Shown here: positions 27,464 to 36,879 of the stretch, piece after piece
How positions within the stretch are numbered: the first letter of the stretch is position 1
Layout: every line of letters starts with the position of its first letter
Assembly (NCBI RefSeq): GCF_012641185.1
Contig: NZ_JAAXLK010000008.1
Coordinates: 59,450-123,449 of the forward strand
DNA: 64,000 nucleotides
Source: Levilactobacillus tujiorum
GTDB lineage: Bacteria; Bacillota; Bacilli; Lactobacillales; Lactobacillaceae
Direction: 5' to 3'
Program-made: the position numbers and the translations under genes
The notes under the pieces: model-generated
Databases searched by the model: none
The model's input: the letters and a program-made list of their open reading frames with translations, nothing else
Told to the model about the DNA's origin: nothing

Positions 27464-28114
27464 GTGTTAGAAGTCTATTTGTTCGTCAACCCACTGGGCG
27501 CGCGCTGTATGCGTTCAGAACAGAACATTATGCGGTTGGCAGACCATTTAAATAGCAAGGTGTCGTTTCAATTCGTCCCGCTGCTAAATCAACAAATTAT
27601 CGAACAGGCGCTGCCTAAGCACCATAGCTTGGCGCAACGCAACGCTTACTTCAACGTTTACTACCAAGCTATTCTGGCTTACAAGGCAGCGCTCTTCCAG
27701 GGTAAACGTAAGGGACGGGATTTCTTACTCGACATGCAGACGGCCGTGGTTAATCACCACCAAAAGTTCTCACAAGATCTGGCGGTAGAAGTTGCCAAGG
27801 ATTGTCACTTAGACCTCGACATGTTTACCGAAGATTGCACGTCTGACTTGGCGAAACAAGCCTTTCAGACTGACCAAAAAATGGCCGCCGAGATGAAGAT
27901 CGAACAATCCTCATCCGCAGTAATCTTCAATTGTGACGTTTCTCAGTGTGGGTTACTGCTCAACGATGTCACCTATGATGCGCTCTGCGATGTTTGCGAA
28001 AGCCAAGGGGTTGCTACGCGAGAAATGTTAATGGGTGAACCTAATTACTCACCAAATAACCAACATAATTCAGCGGTTGCGGGTGCCTTTCCACCCCACT
28101 TACGCGTCTTATAA
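27464..28114 (+). CDS. spxH: ClpXP adaptor SpxH/YjbH (DsbA-like)
   Basis: 216 residues. The thioredoxin/DsbA-like fold of SpxH shows in VYLFVNPLGARCMRSEQ, FVPLLN and the all-alpha insert around AYFNVYYQAILAYKAALFQGKRKGR. The protein delivers the redox regulator Spx to ClpXP for degradation. The CxxC-like active-site region keeps only one Cys (PLGARC). The start GTG at 27464 is seven bases after AGGAGG; an ATG overlapping it at 27462 is out of frame. Divergence from relQ is a common Firmicutes arrangement. Confidence 0.88.
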   Translation: MLEVYLFVNPLGARCMRSEQNIMRLADHLNSKVSFQFVPLLNQQIIEQALPKHHSLAQRNAYFNVYYQAILAYKAALFQGKRKGRDFLLDMQTAVVNHHQKFSQDLAVEVAKDCHLDLDMFTEDCTSDLAKQAFQTDQKMAAEMKIEQSSSAVIFNCDVSQCGLLLNDVTYDALCDVCESQGVATREMLMGEPNYSPNNQHNSAVAGAFPPHLRVL

Positions 28115-28130
28115 TTCATTCAATCACGAG

Positions 28131-28159
28131 AACCCGGATGGCTGCCATTCGGGTTTTTT
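28131..28159 (+). terminator. Terminator after spxH
   Basis: AACCCG-G-ATGG-CTG-CCAT-T-CGGGTT, a near-perfect hairpin (28131-28155) followed by T. Confidence 0.88.
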
Positions 28160-28239
28160 ATTGTGGCTAATTCTGTCCTAAACCACCGCTGATGTGGTAT
28201 GATTGACCCAACTATTTTTTGCCCAGAAAGGGAACGCTT

Positions 28240-29106
28240 ATGACCACAGCTATTGTTACGGATACTGCCGCTTACCTCACCACCGATCAAATCGCTCAAT
28301 ACCCGATTACCGTCTTACCCATCACGGTTATTCTCGGTGGTCAACAGTATCCAGAGTCTGAACTAAGCCTACAAACTTTTTACAATTATCTGAAAACTGC
28401 TGACGAATTGCCCACCACTGCCCAAGTGTCTCTGGGACAGATTGAAGAGGCCTACGACACCCTTGCCAGTCAGGGTGTGGATGAAATCATCTCAATTCAC
28501 TTGTCTAGCGGAATTACGTCTTTTATGAGCAATCTGCGGATGTTCTGCAAGACCTACACCAAGGCACGAATCTTTCCAGTCGACTCATTAGTTGCCAGTG
28601 TCGGTGAAGCCAATCTCTGCCTATTAGCTGGTAAGCTCATCGCTGCGGGTCAATCAGCCGCGGAGATTGTGCCCCAGCTGATCGCTCTGCGCGATACGCA
28701 ACACGTCTACTTTGCGGTCGATAATCTCAGCCACCTGGCTCGCACTGGCCGCTTGACTAATCGGTCCGCCATGATCGGCAACCTGTTAAATATCAAGCCC
28801 CTGCTGACCTTCAATGAGGCCGGTCAAATCATCGCCATCGACAAGGAACGAACCATGCGCCGGGCCTTCAACTTTATGACGCGTCACCTGGCAGCCGACT
28901 TCCAACGAGTCGACTATCCGCTGCATGCGACCGTGATCGACGCCAATAATGAAGAAACTGCTCAGCGTTGGCAACAAGCCTTGCACGAACAGTTTCCAAC
29001 CATTCGGGTCACACGCAGTACGTTAGGCCCAGCCATCAGTGTCCATACTGGCGAAAAAACCATGGGGATCTTCTGGCAACAGGATTGGCAATCCATTCCA
29101 GATTAA
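28240..29106 (+). CDS. DegV family fatty-acid-binding protein (FakB-like)
   Basis: 288 residues, start MTTAIVTDTAAYL at 28240 behind AAAGGG. DegV proteins bind a fatty acid and present it to the kinase FakA for phosphorylation. Seen here are the N-terminal VTDTAAYL, ITVLPITVILGGQQYPE, the TTAQVSLGQIEEAYDTL region, IHLSSGITSF and the C-terminal GPAISVHTGEKTMGIFW. Single gene between two terminators. Which fatty acid it prefers cannot be told. Confidence 0.92.
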   Translation: MTTAIVTDTAAYLTTDQIAQYPITVLPITVILGGQQYPESELSLQTFYNYLKTADELPTTAQVSLGQIEEAYDTLASQGVDEIISIHLSSGITSFMSNLRMFCKTYTKARIFPVDSLVASVGEANLCLLAGKLIAAGQSAAEIVPQLIALRDTQHVYFAVDNLSHLARTGRLTNRSAMIGNLLNIKPLLTFNEAGQIIAIDKERTMRRAFNFMTRHLAADFQRVDYPLHATVIDANNEETAQRWQQALHEQFPTIRVTRSTLGPAISVHTGEKTMGIFWQQDWQSIPD

Positions 29107-29109
29107 CCC

Positions 29110-29159
29110 AAAAAGTGGTGTCATCACAGCATTTCAGCTGTCATGACACCACTTTTTTT
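29110..29159. terminator. Bidirectional terminator between degV-type gene and pepF
   Basis: AAAAGTGGTGTCAT and ATGACACCACTTTT with inner CACAGC/GCTGT pairing form a long stem flanked by A-run and T-run, so it can end transcription of both converging genes. Confidence 0.9.
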
Positions 29160-29166
29160 AATCAAA

Positions 29167-30978
29167 TCAGTTCTTTTTCAAGTCATGCGCCAATTGGCTA
29201 AATTCTGCTAGCCGATCATCAAACGTCTTGAATGCCGTCTCCAAGTAATCCGGCTTGGTCATATCCACGCCGGCCTTTTGCATAACCTCAATTGGTAGCG
29301 CGGAGCTCCCCGCTTTCAAGTAATTCAAGTATGCATCACGTTTAGTCGCATCACCACTGAGAATCCGTTGAGCTAAAGTCGTGGCCGCCGCAAAACCAGT
29401 GGAATACTGGTAAACATAGTAGTCGTAGTAGAAATGCGGAATGCGCGTCCACTCATCTGCGATCTGTGAATCTGAAATGACCCCATCCCCATAGTAGCGT
29501 TGGTTCAACTGACCATAGAACTTGCTCATGAAGTCCGCCGTTAGCGTTTCTCCCGCAGCGGCCTGTTGATGGATGTAATCCTCAAACTCCGCAAATTGGG
29601 TTTGCCGGTACACGGTTCCTTTGAACCCATCCAGATAATGATTTAGTACATAAGCTCTCACTTGCGGATCGGTCTGGGTCTTCAACAAGTAATCCGTCAA
29701 TAGATTTTCGTTGGTCGTCGATGCAATCTCCGCAACGAAAATGGAATAGTCCCCATACTGGTAAGGTTGATTGGTCCGTGTGTAATGGCTGTGCATGCTG
29801 TGGCCCATTTCATGAACCAGCGTGAAGAGACTCTCCAAGCTATCTTGCCAATTCAACAGGATATACGGTTTAGTGTCGTACATCCCCCCTGAATAAGCAC
29901 CAGTACGTTTCCCCTGATTTTCTACCACATCAATTGCCCGTTCGTCGAACATCTTCTGGACGTTGGCCACGTAATCCGGGCCCAAGACACTCAATGCTTT
30001 GAGCGCTTCTTGTTGCGCCTCTGGGTAAGTATACTTTAGGCTTGGTTCCCCGGTGATTGGCGTGTACAGATCATACATGTGCAGTTCTGGTAAGCCCAGA
30101 ATTTCCTTACGCAGATTAACATAGTCGTGCAATGCATCCAAGTGATGGTTAACGGTCTTAACGAGGGTGTCATACACCACCGCTGGGACATTATTGCTAC
30201 TCATCGCCGCTTCACGAGCACTCCCGTAGTGACGTACCTGTGCGTTAAAATTATGCGTTTTAACCTCACTGGCTAGGGTGCTGGCAAAAGTATGCCGGAA
30301 CTGCTGATAAACGCTGTACAGGGCTTTAAATGCTTGCTCACGTACTTGCGGTTGCGTGGATTGCAGTAAGACCCCATACAATCCTTCAGATAACCGCACG
30401 TCATGACCCGATTCATCCTGAACAACTGGGAATTTCAAATCAGCGTCACTCAACACGCTGTACGTTTTGGCTGAAGCGCCAAAAATATCGCTCGCGCCTG
30501 CCAGTAACTTTTCCTCTGCGGGTGATAACGTATGGTCCCGTTGCTCACCTAAAACATCGAAAAAGTGCTGGTACTCAGTTAGCCGTGGTTCGGCGTCAAT
30601 CAAGGCTTGCAGGACAACTTGGGGTAAGGCCAACACCTCCGGCTCATACCAAGACGTCGCTGAGGCAACCGTTGCCACTAAACTCTCCGCCTGACCAGAT
30701 AAGTCTTGGGCATTCGCGTCACTCGTGTCCTGATCATTCTTAAGGGAGGCGTAGACGTACACTCGCTCTAACTGTCGATTTAAAGCAAAGATGGCTGCCG
30801 TCACTTCATACAGATCGGCCGCACTTTCGGCCAATTGATTTTGGTGGGTCGCCACCTCTTTAGCTTGGTCCTTAACCGCTGCTACCGCCTGCTTAAACGC
30901 CGCATCGCCGGGATAAATGGGGGTCAGATCCCAGGTCAATGCCTCTGGAACCGCCGTACGCTCGGGAATTTGTTTCAT
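29167..30978 (-). CDS. pepF: Oligoendopeptidase F
   Basis: 603 residues, the usual size of M3-family PepF. The zinc motif HEMGHSMHSH is near residue 387, in FTLVHEMGHSMHSHY, with the downstream Glu region EIASTTNENLLTDYLL. The enzyme cuts cytoplasmic peptides of roughly 7-17 residues, useful to lactic acid bacteria growing on casein peptides. Start MKQIPERTAVPEAL follows AAAGGAGG. It lies upstream of the bidirectional terminator it shares with the DegV gene, and coiA precedes it on the same strand. Confidence 0.95.
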   Translation of the reverse strand: MKQIPERTAVPEALTWDLTPIYPGDAAFKQAVAAVKDQAKEVATHQNQLAESAADLYEVTAAIFALNRQLERVYVYASLKNDQDTSDANAQDLSGQAESLVATVASATSWYEPEVLALPQVVLQALIDAEPRLTEYQHFFDVLGEQRDHTLSPAEEKLLAGASDIFGASAKTYSVLSDADLKFPVVQDESGHDVRLSEGLYGVLLQSTQPQVREQAFKALYSVYQQFRHTFASTLASEVKTHNFNAQVRHYGSAREAAMSSNNVPAVVYDTLVKTVNHHLDALHDYVNLRKEILGLPELHMYDLYTPITGEPSLKYTYPEAQQEALKALSVLGPDYVANVQKMFDERAIDVVENQGKRTGAYSGGMYDTKPYILLNWQDSLESLFTLVHEMGHSMHSHYTRTNQPYQYGDYSIFVAEIASTTNENLLTDYLLKTQTDPQVRAYVLNHYLDGFKGTVYRQTQFAEFEDYIHQQAAAGETLTADFMSKFYGQLNQRYYGDGVISDSQIADEWTRIPHFYYDYYVYQYSTGFAAATTLAQRILSGDATKRDAYLNYLKAGSSALPIEVMQKAGVDMTKPDYLETAFKTFDDRLAEFSQLAHDLKKN

Positions 30979-31062
30979 CTTCCTAATCCTCCTTTAATTT
31001 TACATATCCATAGTTTACCACTTATATTTCAAGGATTGGTGAATGAACCGGTATTTTTCTCA

Positions 31063-32133
31063 TTATTTTCTAATTATCCCCCAGGTAGGCCACCGTTGAA
31101 TTTGCCAGCCGTCATGTGCAACGCGTAGATACCCTTGTGCGGTCAACTCCAGCAACAATTCCCGTTGTGCGGTGATTACGGCTTGATCGCCCGTAAACCA
31201 GACGGCGTGACGGTGACCACCGACTGTCTCGAAGCTTTGTCGTCCCGCTCGCTCAACCATCTGCCTAGAAATCCACGTTACCGGGCCAGCAAACAGTTGT
31301 GAAATGACTAACGCTCGCCATAATAATAAACCCTGACCGAAGATTGGGAGAGTCGCTGTCTTAGTGGTCAAGCATGCCGGAACATCTAAAATATGGTGGC
31401 CGGCCGCATAGAGTCGTTCCTGAACAGCCAGTACGCCGGCGTTTTTTACCCGTAAATCACGGGCCAATCGCGAACGCCACCGTGAATAGTCCAGGCTCAC
31501 CCTAGGCAGTGGCATTTGATTGCCCGCCTCTAACTGTGCTAGCCGTCGAATCCACGTCGTACGCCAATGATAGTTACCTAAGGCGTCTTGACAAATGTGG
31601 TGATCGATTCTCAATTGATGCCGCCGAACATCCCAGAATAACAGGGACAGTCCCCAGCCACGTAATCTGGTCGCAAACCGCTCGATTAAGGACCAACTTA
31701 CGCCATATTGGCAGTAACGCTGGCCTAGAATCCAAAAGGGGTACGTTGCTTGCCGCCGGTACCCCCTCGTCCGGGCCAATACTTGCGCGGTAGTAATCGG
31801 ACTACACTGAAATTCAATTGCTACCGGGGCTTTCTCCGGCCGTTGAATCCAGCAGTCAGCTCGTTGCGCAATCTCAGGTATAATGCGCTCCAAGGTAACG
31901 GGTCCCCACGATTGGAAAAAGAGACTCAACTGACGTTTCCCCTGAATATGCTGGCGCGTTTCACCCTCACTCACAACCGTACAACGCTGTTTCGCGCGAT
32001 GGGCAAAATGGGGCTGAACCCGGGTGCCGTGACGTAAGTTGACAGGCTGATGGCAAGCTGGACAGACGTAGTGACGTGACCGCGCAGCGTATAACGCATC
32101 GATCAGCTGGCCCTCCGCCAAAGCAATTAGCAT
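31063..32133 (-). CDS. coiA: Competence protein CoiA
   Basis: 356 residues. The N-terminal zinc-finger-like YVCPACHQPVNLRHG, then HFAHRA, and a central nuclease-like segment (PVAIEFQCSPIT) are typical of CoiA, a competence protein needed for recombination of incoming DNA. It lies directly upstream of pepF, the same order as in several streptococci and lactobacilli. The C-terminal part is divergent and Trp/Arg-rich. Confidence 0.88.
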   Translation of the reverse strand: MLIALAEGQLIDALYAARSRHYVCPACHQPVNLRHGTRVQPHFAHRAKQRCTVVSEGETRQHIQGKRQLSLFFQSWGPVTLERIIPEIAQRADCWIQRPEKAPVAIEFQCSPITTAQVLARTRGYRRQATYPFWILGQRYCQYGVSWSLIERFATRLRGWGLSLLFWDVRRHQLRIDHHICQDALGNYHWRTTWIRRLAQLEAGNQMPLPRVSLDYSRWRSRLARDLRVKNAGVLAVQERLYAAGHHILDVPACLTTKTATLPIFGQGLLLWRALVISQLFAGPVTWISRQMVERAGRQSFETVGGHRHAVWFTGDQAVITAQRELLLELTAQGYLRVAHDGWQIQRWPTWGIIRK

Positions 32134-32213
32134 TTCAGTTCCCCCTCTTTACAGACTAACTCCGTAAAAGCAGCGGGATTATTTTTCTAAACGTAATCAA
32201 ATTTTCAGAACGC

Positions 32214-32251
32214 AAAAAAAGTGCAGTCTGACTGCAAGTCAGCTACTGCAC
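32214..32251 (-). terminator. Terminator after trmB
   Basis: GTGCAGT (32221-32227) pairs with ACTGCAC (32245-32251), with an inner CTGAC/GTCAG pair. The minus-strand RNA ends in seven T. It separates trmB from coiA. Confidence 0.87.
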
Positions 32252-32271
32252 CCTCATCAATTCGAATAATC

Positions 32272-32919
32272 TTACTGTGCCGTTGGGAAGTGCGCGATCA
32301 CTTGATAGATCGGTCCCTTGGCTGAAAACTTCTGTTCATACTCAGTTTGAACGTCTTCCACCCCGTCAGTTGCCGCGTGGAGGTCTAACCAGACGCCATC
32401 AAATACCAAGCCAAAGTTGTTCAAGCTCCCCAAGGAGTATTCGAACAGACCCCGGTTGTCCGTCTTGAATTGAATTTCACCTTTTGGCTGCAACACATCG
32501 GCATAGTGCGCTAGAAATACGGGTGAGGTCAAGCGACGTTTGGCATGGCGTGACTTAGGCCACGGATCGGAGAAGTTGAGGTACAAACCAGCCACTTCCC
32601 CCGCTGCGAAGAACGTGTTGACTGCCTCGCCATCCGTATGAACCAATTGAATATTGGTCAATTCGCTCGCTACAACCTTCTTCAAAGCCGCCGCGATCAC
32701 AGAGAATTGAATCTCGATACCGATGAAGTTGCGATCGGGGTGGGCCTTGGCCATCTCCACGATAAATTGGCCCTTACCCGTTCCAATTTCAACATACAAC
32801 GGTTGTTCCTTAGGAAAACGGCTCTGCCAGTTTCCCTTCAACGGTTCTGGTTCCTCAACTAATCGTTCTGGATGGTCGGCCACATAATCCTTGGCCCATG
32901 GTTTATTACGTACACGCAC
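32272..32919 (-). CDS. trmB: tRNA (guanine-N7)-methyltransferase TrmB
   Basis: 215 residues. Methylates G46 of tRNAs with SAM. EIGTGKGQFIVEMAKAHPD is the SAM-binding loop, NFIGIEIQ follows, and the catalytic block NFSDPWPKSRHAKRRLT is complete. The start is GTG at 32919 (VRVRNKPWA), eight bases after AAAGGAGG; longer frames lack a site. It follows the phosphotransferase gene on the same strand by about 60 bases. Confidence 0.94.
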   Translation of the reverse strand: MRVRNKPWAKDYVADHPERLVEEPEPLKGNWQSRFPKEQPLYVEIGTGKGQFIVEMAKAHPDRNFIGIEIQFSVIAAALKKVVASELTNIQLVHTDGEAVNTFFAAGEVAGLYLNFSDPWPKSRHAKRRLTSPVFLAHYADVLQPKGEIQFKTDNRGLFEYSLGSLNNFGLVFDGVWLDLHAATDGVEDVQTEYEQKFSAKGPIYQVIAHFPTAQ

Positions 32920-32979
32920 GCTACTTCCTCCTTTAAGCACAACGGCGGGCGCAAGGTCTTTCCTCGCTCCCGCCAATGG

Positions 32980-33771
32980 CTAATCCGTTACTGACGCTCT
33001 CGTCAGTTTTTCTAGTAAAATTAAATGTTGATTCATGATTTGGAACCGTTGTTGGTGATAACTATCGGCAATCACGCTCAGACAGTGAATCCGTGCGTAC
33101 CAGTTAACCCGCGCGGTCAAGTCTGCCGTGATCTTCTCGCCGTAGTCTTGTAACCAACGTTGCCACTCCTCTAACGGAACATACTCGCAGAGCAAGGCCC
33201 CTAGGTCATAAGCGGGATCAGCAAAAGTAGCTGCATCCCAATCCACCAAATACAAGCGTTGCCGATCAGACAACAGCCAGTTCTTATGATTCAAATCACC
33301 ATGACAAACTTCATAATGCGTCTTGGGCAGTTGTGGTTGCTCGCCTTGTAACGCAGCAAACGCTGATTGAATCAACGGATGACGTCGCAAATCAGCGGCT
33401 AAGGCCGGCTGCAAACGAGTTAACAACTGGGCGGGCGTGGTAAATCGTCCGCCGACTTTTAATAACATATCATGAAGGAGGTGAGAATGATGGACGCGAT
33501 GGAGTAACCGCGCGACTCGCTGTTCACGCATTTCCTCGCGATGCAGCGTGCGGCCGTTCAGCCACTCCTGAGCTGTCATAACATCCCCACTGGCAAGCCG
33601 TTTAGTCCACACCAACCGCGGTGTGATGCCCTCCATCGAGAGCGCGGCAAGAAACGGTGACGCATTTTGTTTTAAGAACACTTTTTGTGACGCTTTTGTC
33701 CCCATATATGCCGTACCGGTATTACCGCCCAGCGGATACAAACTCCAGCCGTCACTGATATCCAGTGCCAT
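32980..33771 (-). CDS. Aminoglycoside-phosphotransferase-fold kinase (YtmP-like)
   Basis: 263 residues. The kinase catalytic loop CHGDLNHKNWLL and metal site LVDWDAATFADPAYDLG define the APH/choline-kinase fold. The N-terminal nucleotide loop is GGNTGTAYMG. Members next to trmB (YtmP in Bacillus) have no established substrate, so no drug-resistance role should be assumed. Start: ATG at 33771, seven bases after GGAGG; an in-frame GTG two codons earlier abuts the ribosome-binding site. Confidence 0.85.
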   Translation of the reverse strand: MALDISDGWSLYPLGGNTGTAYMGTKASQKVFLKQNASPFLAALSMEGITPRLVWTKRLASGDVMTAQEWLNGRTLHREEMREQRVARLLHRVHHSHLLHDMLLKVGGRFTTPAQLLTRLQPALAADLRRHPLIQSAFAALQGEQPQLPKTHYEVCHGDLNHKNWLLSDRQRLYLVDWDAATFADPAYDLGALLCEYVPLEEWQRWLQDYGEKITADLTARVNWYARIHCLSVIADSYHQQRFQIMNQHLILLEKLTRASVTD

Positions 33772-33829
33772 GGTCACCCCTCCTCGATTTGTCAGCTATT
33801 ATTAATTCTATTGGCAAACGCGAGCCACG

Positions 33830-35056
33830 TCAACCCCTATTTTCAATCGAACGGGTTAAGCGTTGCGGGGTGTAGATTCTGGCCAGGTACCACACTTCAA
33901 CGACCTCGACCAGTAGGGTAACGCCAGCCGTTATCAGGTGTGGATTAGCGATGGCTACCACGATCCATAAGAGTAGTGCGGTGACGCTCAGGATCAGCGT
34001 CATCAGCGTCACGAAGCTGTGCATTCGCTGCGCTGGCAATATCGGATAGACATGGGTAAAGACCACACTATCATACTGCTGAAAGAATGGGAGCAATTGG
34101 AACCCAATCAAGTAGATGAACAAGGCCGCTAAGACTACCGGCAACCAGGCGCCGCGCACAAAGTACAGCAGGAGCATGCCAATCACGGTCAGTCGCACCA
34201 CCAAGCCACTGAATTCGGTGCCCCGGGCCATCCCCCGACTAAACAAATAGAGGTACACGTGATCATGCCGCGGCTTAATCAGCTTGAAGAGGCCATCCAA
34301 ATACCGCCGCCGTTTGACCGTTCCCGTCAGCATCGGCACTTCCGTAAACATGTTGAAGAACCGATAAATGCCCAGCATCCGGTTATCTTCAATCTTAATC
34401 TGCTCACGCCAGCGAATCTGCTGACTTTGCCAGTGCTGACTGAACCATGCCAGCACGACCGCATCAACAACGACTGCTAAGCCCAGTGCCACCAGCGGTA
34501 AGGTCCATAGCCCCACCGCCAAAACGACCAGGCTGAGTACCCACTTAAACTCCCAGCGGTTCATGCGCGTTTGCCCAGTCACCTGATAGGCACTGGCTAA
34601 ATCCATCCGCAGTAACGTGTCCTTCAAAATTACCTGTGCGACACCTAATTCGATGATACTCAACACGGTCCAACCCATCGTGACACTGATAAACGGTGCT
34701 AACAGGAAGACCGCGACCAACTGTGTCGCCTGGGCCAATCCTTGACTGTAACACCGTGCCGCCACCAAGTACGCGTGCATTGCCCGTTCCTTGGGGAGCA
34801 AGAAGACCCGGTCGGCATCCTCAATTAAGGTCGCGAACCGGCCAATCTGGGCCACGATGGTCAACACGATTAAGACGACCACCGGCGCCCACCAAACACC
34901 TAATCGTAGGGTCTTCAACATATTTGAATAGCCATAGCCTAGCCCACCCAGTAAGAAGAGCAACGCAAACACGAAGAAATCGTTGAATACTAGCCGCAAA
35001 TACTTCGCCATTTCCCGGAGATGGCGTTGCAGCCGCGTCTTAAATAAAGCCGTCAT
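33830..35056 (-). CDS. ecsB: ABC transporter permease EcsB
   Basis: 408 residues with many hydrophobic segments, matching EcsB of the Ecs ABC transporter. In Bacillus and staphylococci Ecs affects secretion, competence and intramembrane proteolysis of peptide remnants. It overlaps ecsA by four bases, and the whole ecsA-ecsB unit is divergent from hit, ytxH and prsA, the conserved Firmicutes order. Confidence 0.88.
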   Translation of the reverse strand: MTALFKTRLQRHLREMAKYLRLVFNDFFVFALLFLLGGLGYGYSNMLKTLRLGVWWAPVVVLIVLTIVAQIGRFATLIEDADRVFLLPKERAMHAYLVAARCYSQGLAQATQLVAVFLLAPFISVTMGWTVLSIIELGVAQVILKDTLLRMDLASAYQVTGQTRMNRWEFKWVLSLVVLAVGLWTLPLVALGLAVVVDAVVLAWFSQHWQSQQIRWREQIKIEDNRMLGIYRFFNMFTEVPMLTGTVKRRRYLDGLFKLIKPRHDHVYLYLFSRGMARGTEFSGLVVRLTVIGMLLLYFVRGAWLPVVLAALFIYLIGFQLLPFFQQYDSVVFTHVYPILPAQRMHSFVTLMTLILSVTALLLWIVVAIANPHLITAGVTLLVEVVEVWYLARIYTPQRLTRSIENRG

Positions 35057-35787
35057 GCGCGATCAACCTTCGTCATCGACAAGTAAATATCGTTCAGTGA
35101 TTCCCCCGCTTCCGGAAGAGCGGCTTGTAACTCGCTGAGCGTTCCTTCAGTCTTCACCTGACCGTCGTGTAGCAGCACGAACCGATCGCAATAGCGTTGC
35201 GCCGTGTCCAGTACGTGAGTCGACATCAGAATACTTGCACCCTTTTGCTTACGCTCTTCAATCAGATTCAGCAAATCATTAACGGCCAGGGGGTCTAAGC
35301 CCAAGAAAGGTTCATCAATAATAAACAGTTTAGCCTGCGTCAAGAAGGCACAGACAATCATAACCTTTTGCTTCATCCCCTTGGAGAAATTAGCCGGGAA
35401 CCAGTCCAGCTTATTGTCCAGACGGAACGTCTTCAACAGCTCGTGAGCCGTTGCCCACGCCTGCTCGTGATCCAAGTCATAGGCCATCATGGTCACTTCC
35501 AGATGCTCACGCAGCGTTAATTCCTGATAGAGCACTGGTGTCTCTGGGATGTAGGCAATCTGTTGCTTATATGCCTGACTGTCTTGCTGGATCGTCACGC
35601 CATTTAACGTAATCGTTCCCTGATGCGGCGTCAACAATCCAATCACATGGTTGATTGTCGTGGACTTCCCCGCACCGTTGAGTCCAATCAATCCAACTAA
35701 CTCGCCGTCCTTAACGTCAAAACTAATATCCTTTAAGACGGGAATCTGGGAGTATCCGCCCACCACGTGGCTAACTTCTAGTGCCAT
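35053..35787 (-). CDS. ecsA: ABC transporter ATP-binding protein EcsA
   Basis: 244 residues. Walker A GLNGAGKSTT is near residue 38, the ABC signature is the degenerate FSKGMKQKVMI, and Walker B is LFIIDEPFLGLD. It pairs with EcsB. I chose ATG 35787 (MALEVSHVV) because GAGGG is seven bases upstream; the ATG at 35793 is too close to the site. A TATAAT -10 on the minus strand lies at 35892-35887. Confidence 0.92.
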   Translation of the reverse strand: MALEVSHVVGGYSQIPVLKDISFDVKDGELVGLIGLNGAGKSTTINHVIGLLTPHQGTITLNGVTIQQDSQAYKQQIAYIPETPVLYQELTLREHLEVTMMAYDLDHEQAWATAHELLKTFRLDNKLDWFPANFSKGMKQKVMIVCAFLTQAKLFIIDEPFLGLDPLAVNDLLNLIEERKQKGASILMSTHVLDTAQRYCDRFVLLHDGQVKTEGTLSELQAALPEAGESLNDIYLSMTKVDRA

Positions 35788-35886
35788 AAGCATTCCCTCG
35801 TTTCTTTCAAAATTTTATCTTTTACGGGTGGCTGGCCATCGCTACCGAGACCGCCACCTGACCAATCTTTCAGTCATAACTCAATT

Positions 35887-35954
35887 ATTATACCATAGCT
35901 CCACTTAGTGAACGAACGATAGGGATGAATCCGGACCTATTGATGGTGTATAAT
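35887..35954. promoter_or_regulatory. Divergent promoter region between ecsA and hit
   Basis: Two -10 elements: TATAAT on the minus strand (35892-35887) for ecsA and TATAAT on the plus strand (35949-35954) for hit. Both -35 regions are weak. Confidence 0.55.
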
Positions 35955-35985
35955 AAACGAAATCGACACGAAAGAAGGAGATTTC

Positions 35986-36444
35986 ATGGATAAAATGACA
36001 CTCGAACCGCACTATGCAGACGACTGTGTCTTTTGCAAAATCTTAAAAGGTGACATTCCAAGCTACACCGTTTATGAGGACAACATCGTTAAAGCATTCT
36101 TAGATATCTCGCAGGGAACTCCCGGCCACACCCTAGTGATTCCTAAAACCCACGTTAAGGATATCTTCGCCTACGACAGCGATCTGGCAGCGGCGGTCTT
36201 CTCACGTATTCCTAAGATTGCGCGGGCCGTTCAAGCTTCTAATCCCGCTATCACGGGCATGAACATTGTCAATAACAACGGAAAAGTTGCCTACCAATCC
36301 GTCTTTCACTCCCACTTTCACCTCGTCCCCCGTTACACCGACGATGATGACTTCCAGATGATCTTTAAGGATAATTCTGGCAACTACTCATCAGCCGACT
36401 ACGCTGCAATTCAAGCTAAGATTTCAGCTCAACTGGAGGGGTAA
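35986..36444 (+). CDS. hit: HIT family nucleotide hydrolase (HinT-like)
   Basis: 152 residues. The histidine triad HSHFHLVPR has His108, His110 and His112. The N-terminal zinc-type CVFCKIL and IPKTHVKDIFA are also normal. Members hydrolyse adenosine phosphoramidates. ATG 35986 follows AAGGAG. It begins the hit-ytxH-prsA run. Confidence 0.94.
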   Translation: MDKMTLEPHYADDCVFCKILKGDIPSYTVYEDNIVKAFLDISQGTPGHTLVIPKTHVKDIFAYDSDLAAAVFSRIPKIARAVQASNPAITGMNIVNNNGKVAYQSVFHSHFHLVPRYTDDDDFQMIFKDNSGNYSSADYAAIQAKISAQLEG

Positions 36445-36446
36445 TC

Positions 36447-36767
36447 ATGGGTATTGGAAAGTTTTTAACCGGCGTCACCTTGGCGACCGGAGTTGGTTTG
36501 GCAGCCTACTTTACGTTGACTAAACAAGATCCCCGGACCTGGGCCAAGCACATTAGCCAGCAGGCGCAGACAACGGTCGACCAAGTCGATGACATCAAGG
36601 TCGCAAAGGATCGCCTCGCAGACAAGGCTCAGGCACTCAATACGGCCGTCACTGCGGCGACTCCCGTCATTGACGATATCCAGTCGCAAGTCGAAAAGTT
36701 TGCCTTTAAAGTGGCCCCCCGCGTCGACATCATCGAGGAGACGGTCTCTCGCTGGGACAACTTGTAA
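36447..36767 (+). CDS. YtxH-like small protein
   Basis: 106 residues. One N-terminal hydrophobic/glycine-rich segment (FLTGVTLATGVGLAAYF) is followed by a long amphipathic helix rich in Ala, Asp and Lys. The hit-to-prsA interval carries such a gene (YhaH/YtxH type) in Bacillus too. Its role is unknown; membrane-tethered stress protein is the usual description. GGAGGGG inside the end of hit serves as ribosome-binding site; two bases separate the genes. Confidence 0.78.
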   Translation: MGIGKFLTGVTLATGVGLAAYFTLTKQDPRTWAKHISQQAQTTVDQVDDIKVAKDRLADKAQALNTAVTAATPVIDDIQSQVEKFAFKVAPRVDIIEETVSRWDNL

Positions 36768-36819
36768 TTTTGAACTTTTTGTAAAGCTTCTCGTACCTTT
36801 TTCGGTTTACGAATTTTTG

Positions 36820-36828
36820 TGTTATGAT
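36820..36828 (+). promoter_or_regulatory. Extended -10 promoter upstream of prsA
   Basis: TGTTATGAT forms an extended -10 (TG at 36820-36821, TATGAT at 36823-36828), about 50 bases before the prsA start. No good -35 is seen, which extended -10 promoters can tolerate. Confidence 0.5.
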
Positions 36829-36879
36829 ATCCAAGTATGGTGTTTACACCAATTTTGATGAATGGATGTGTTGAGTAAT

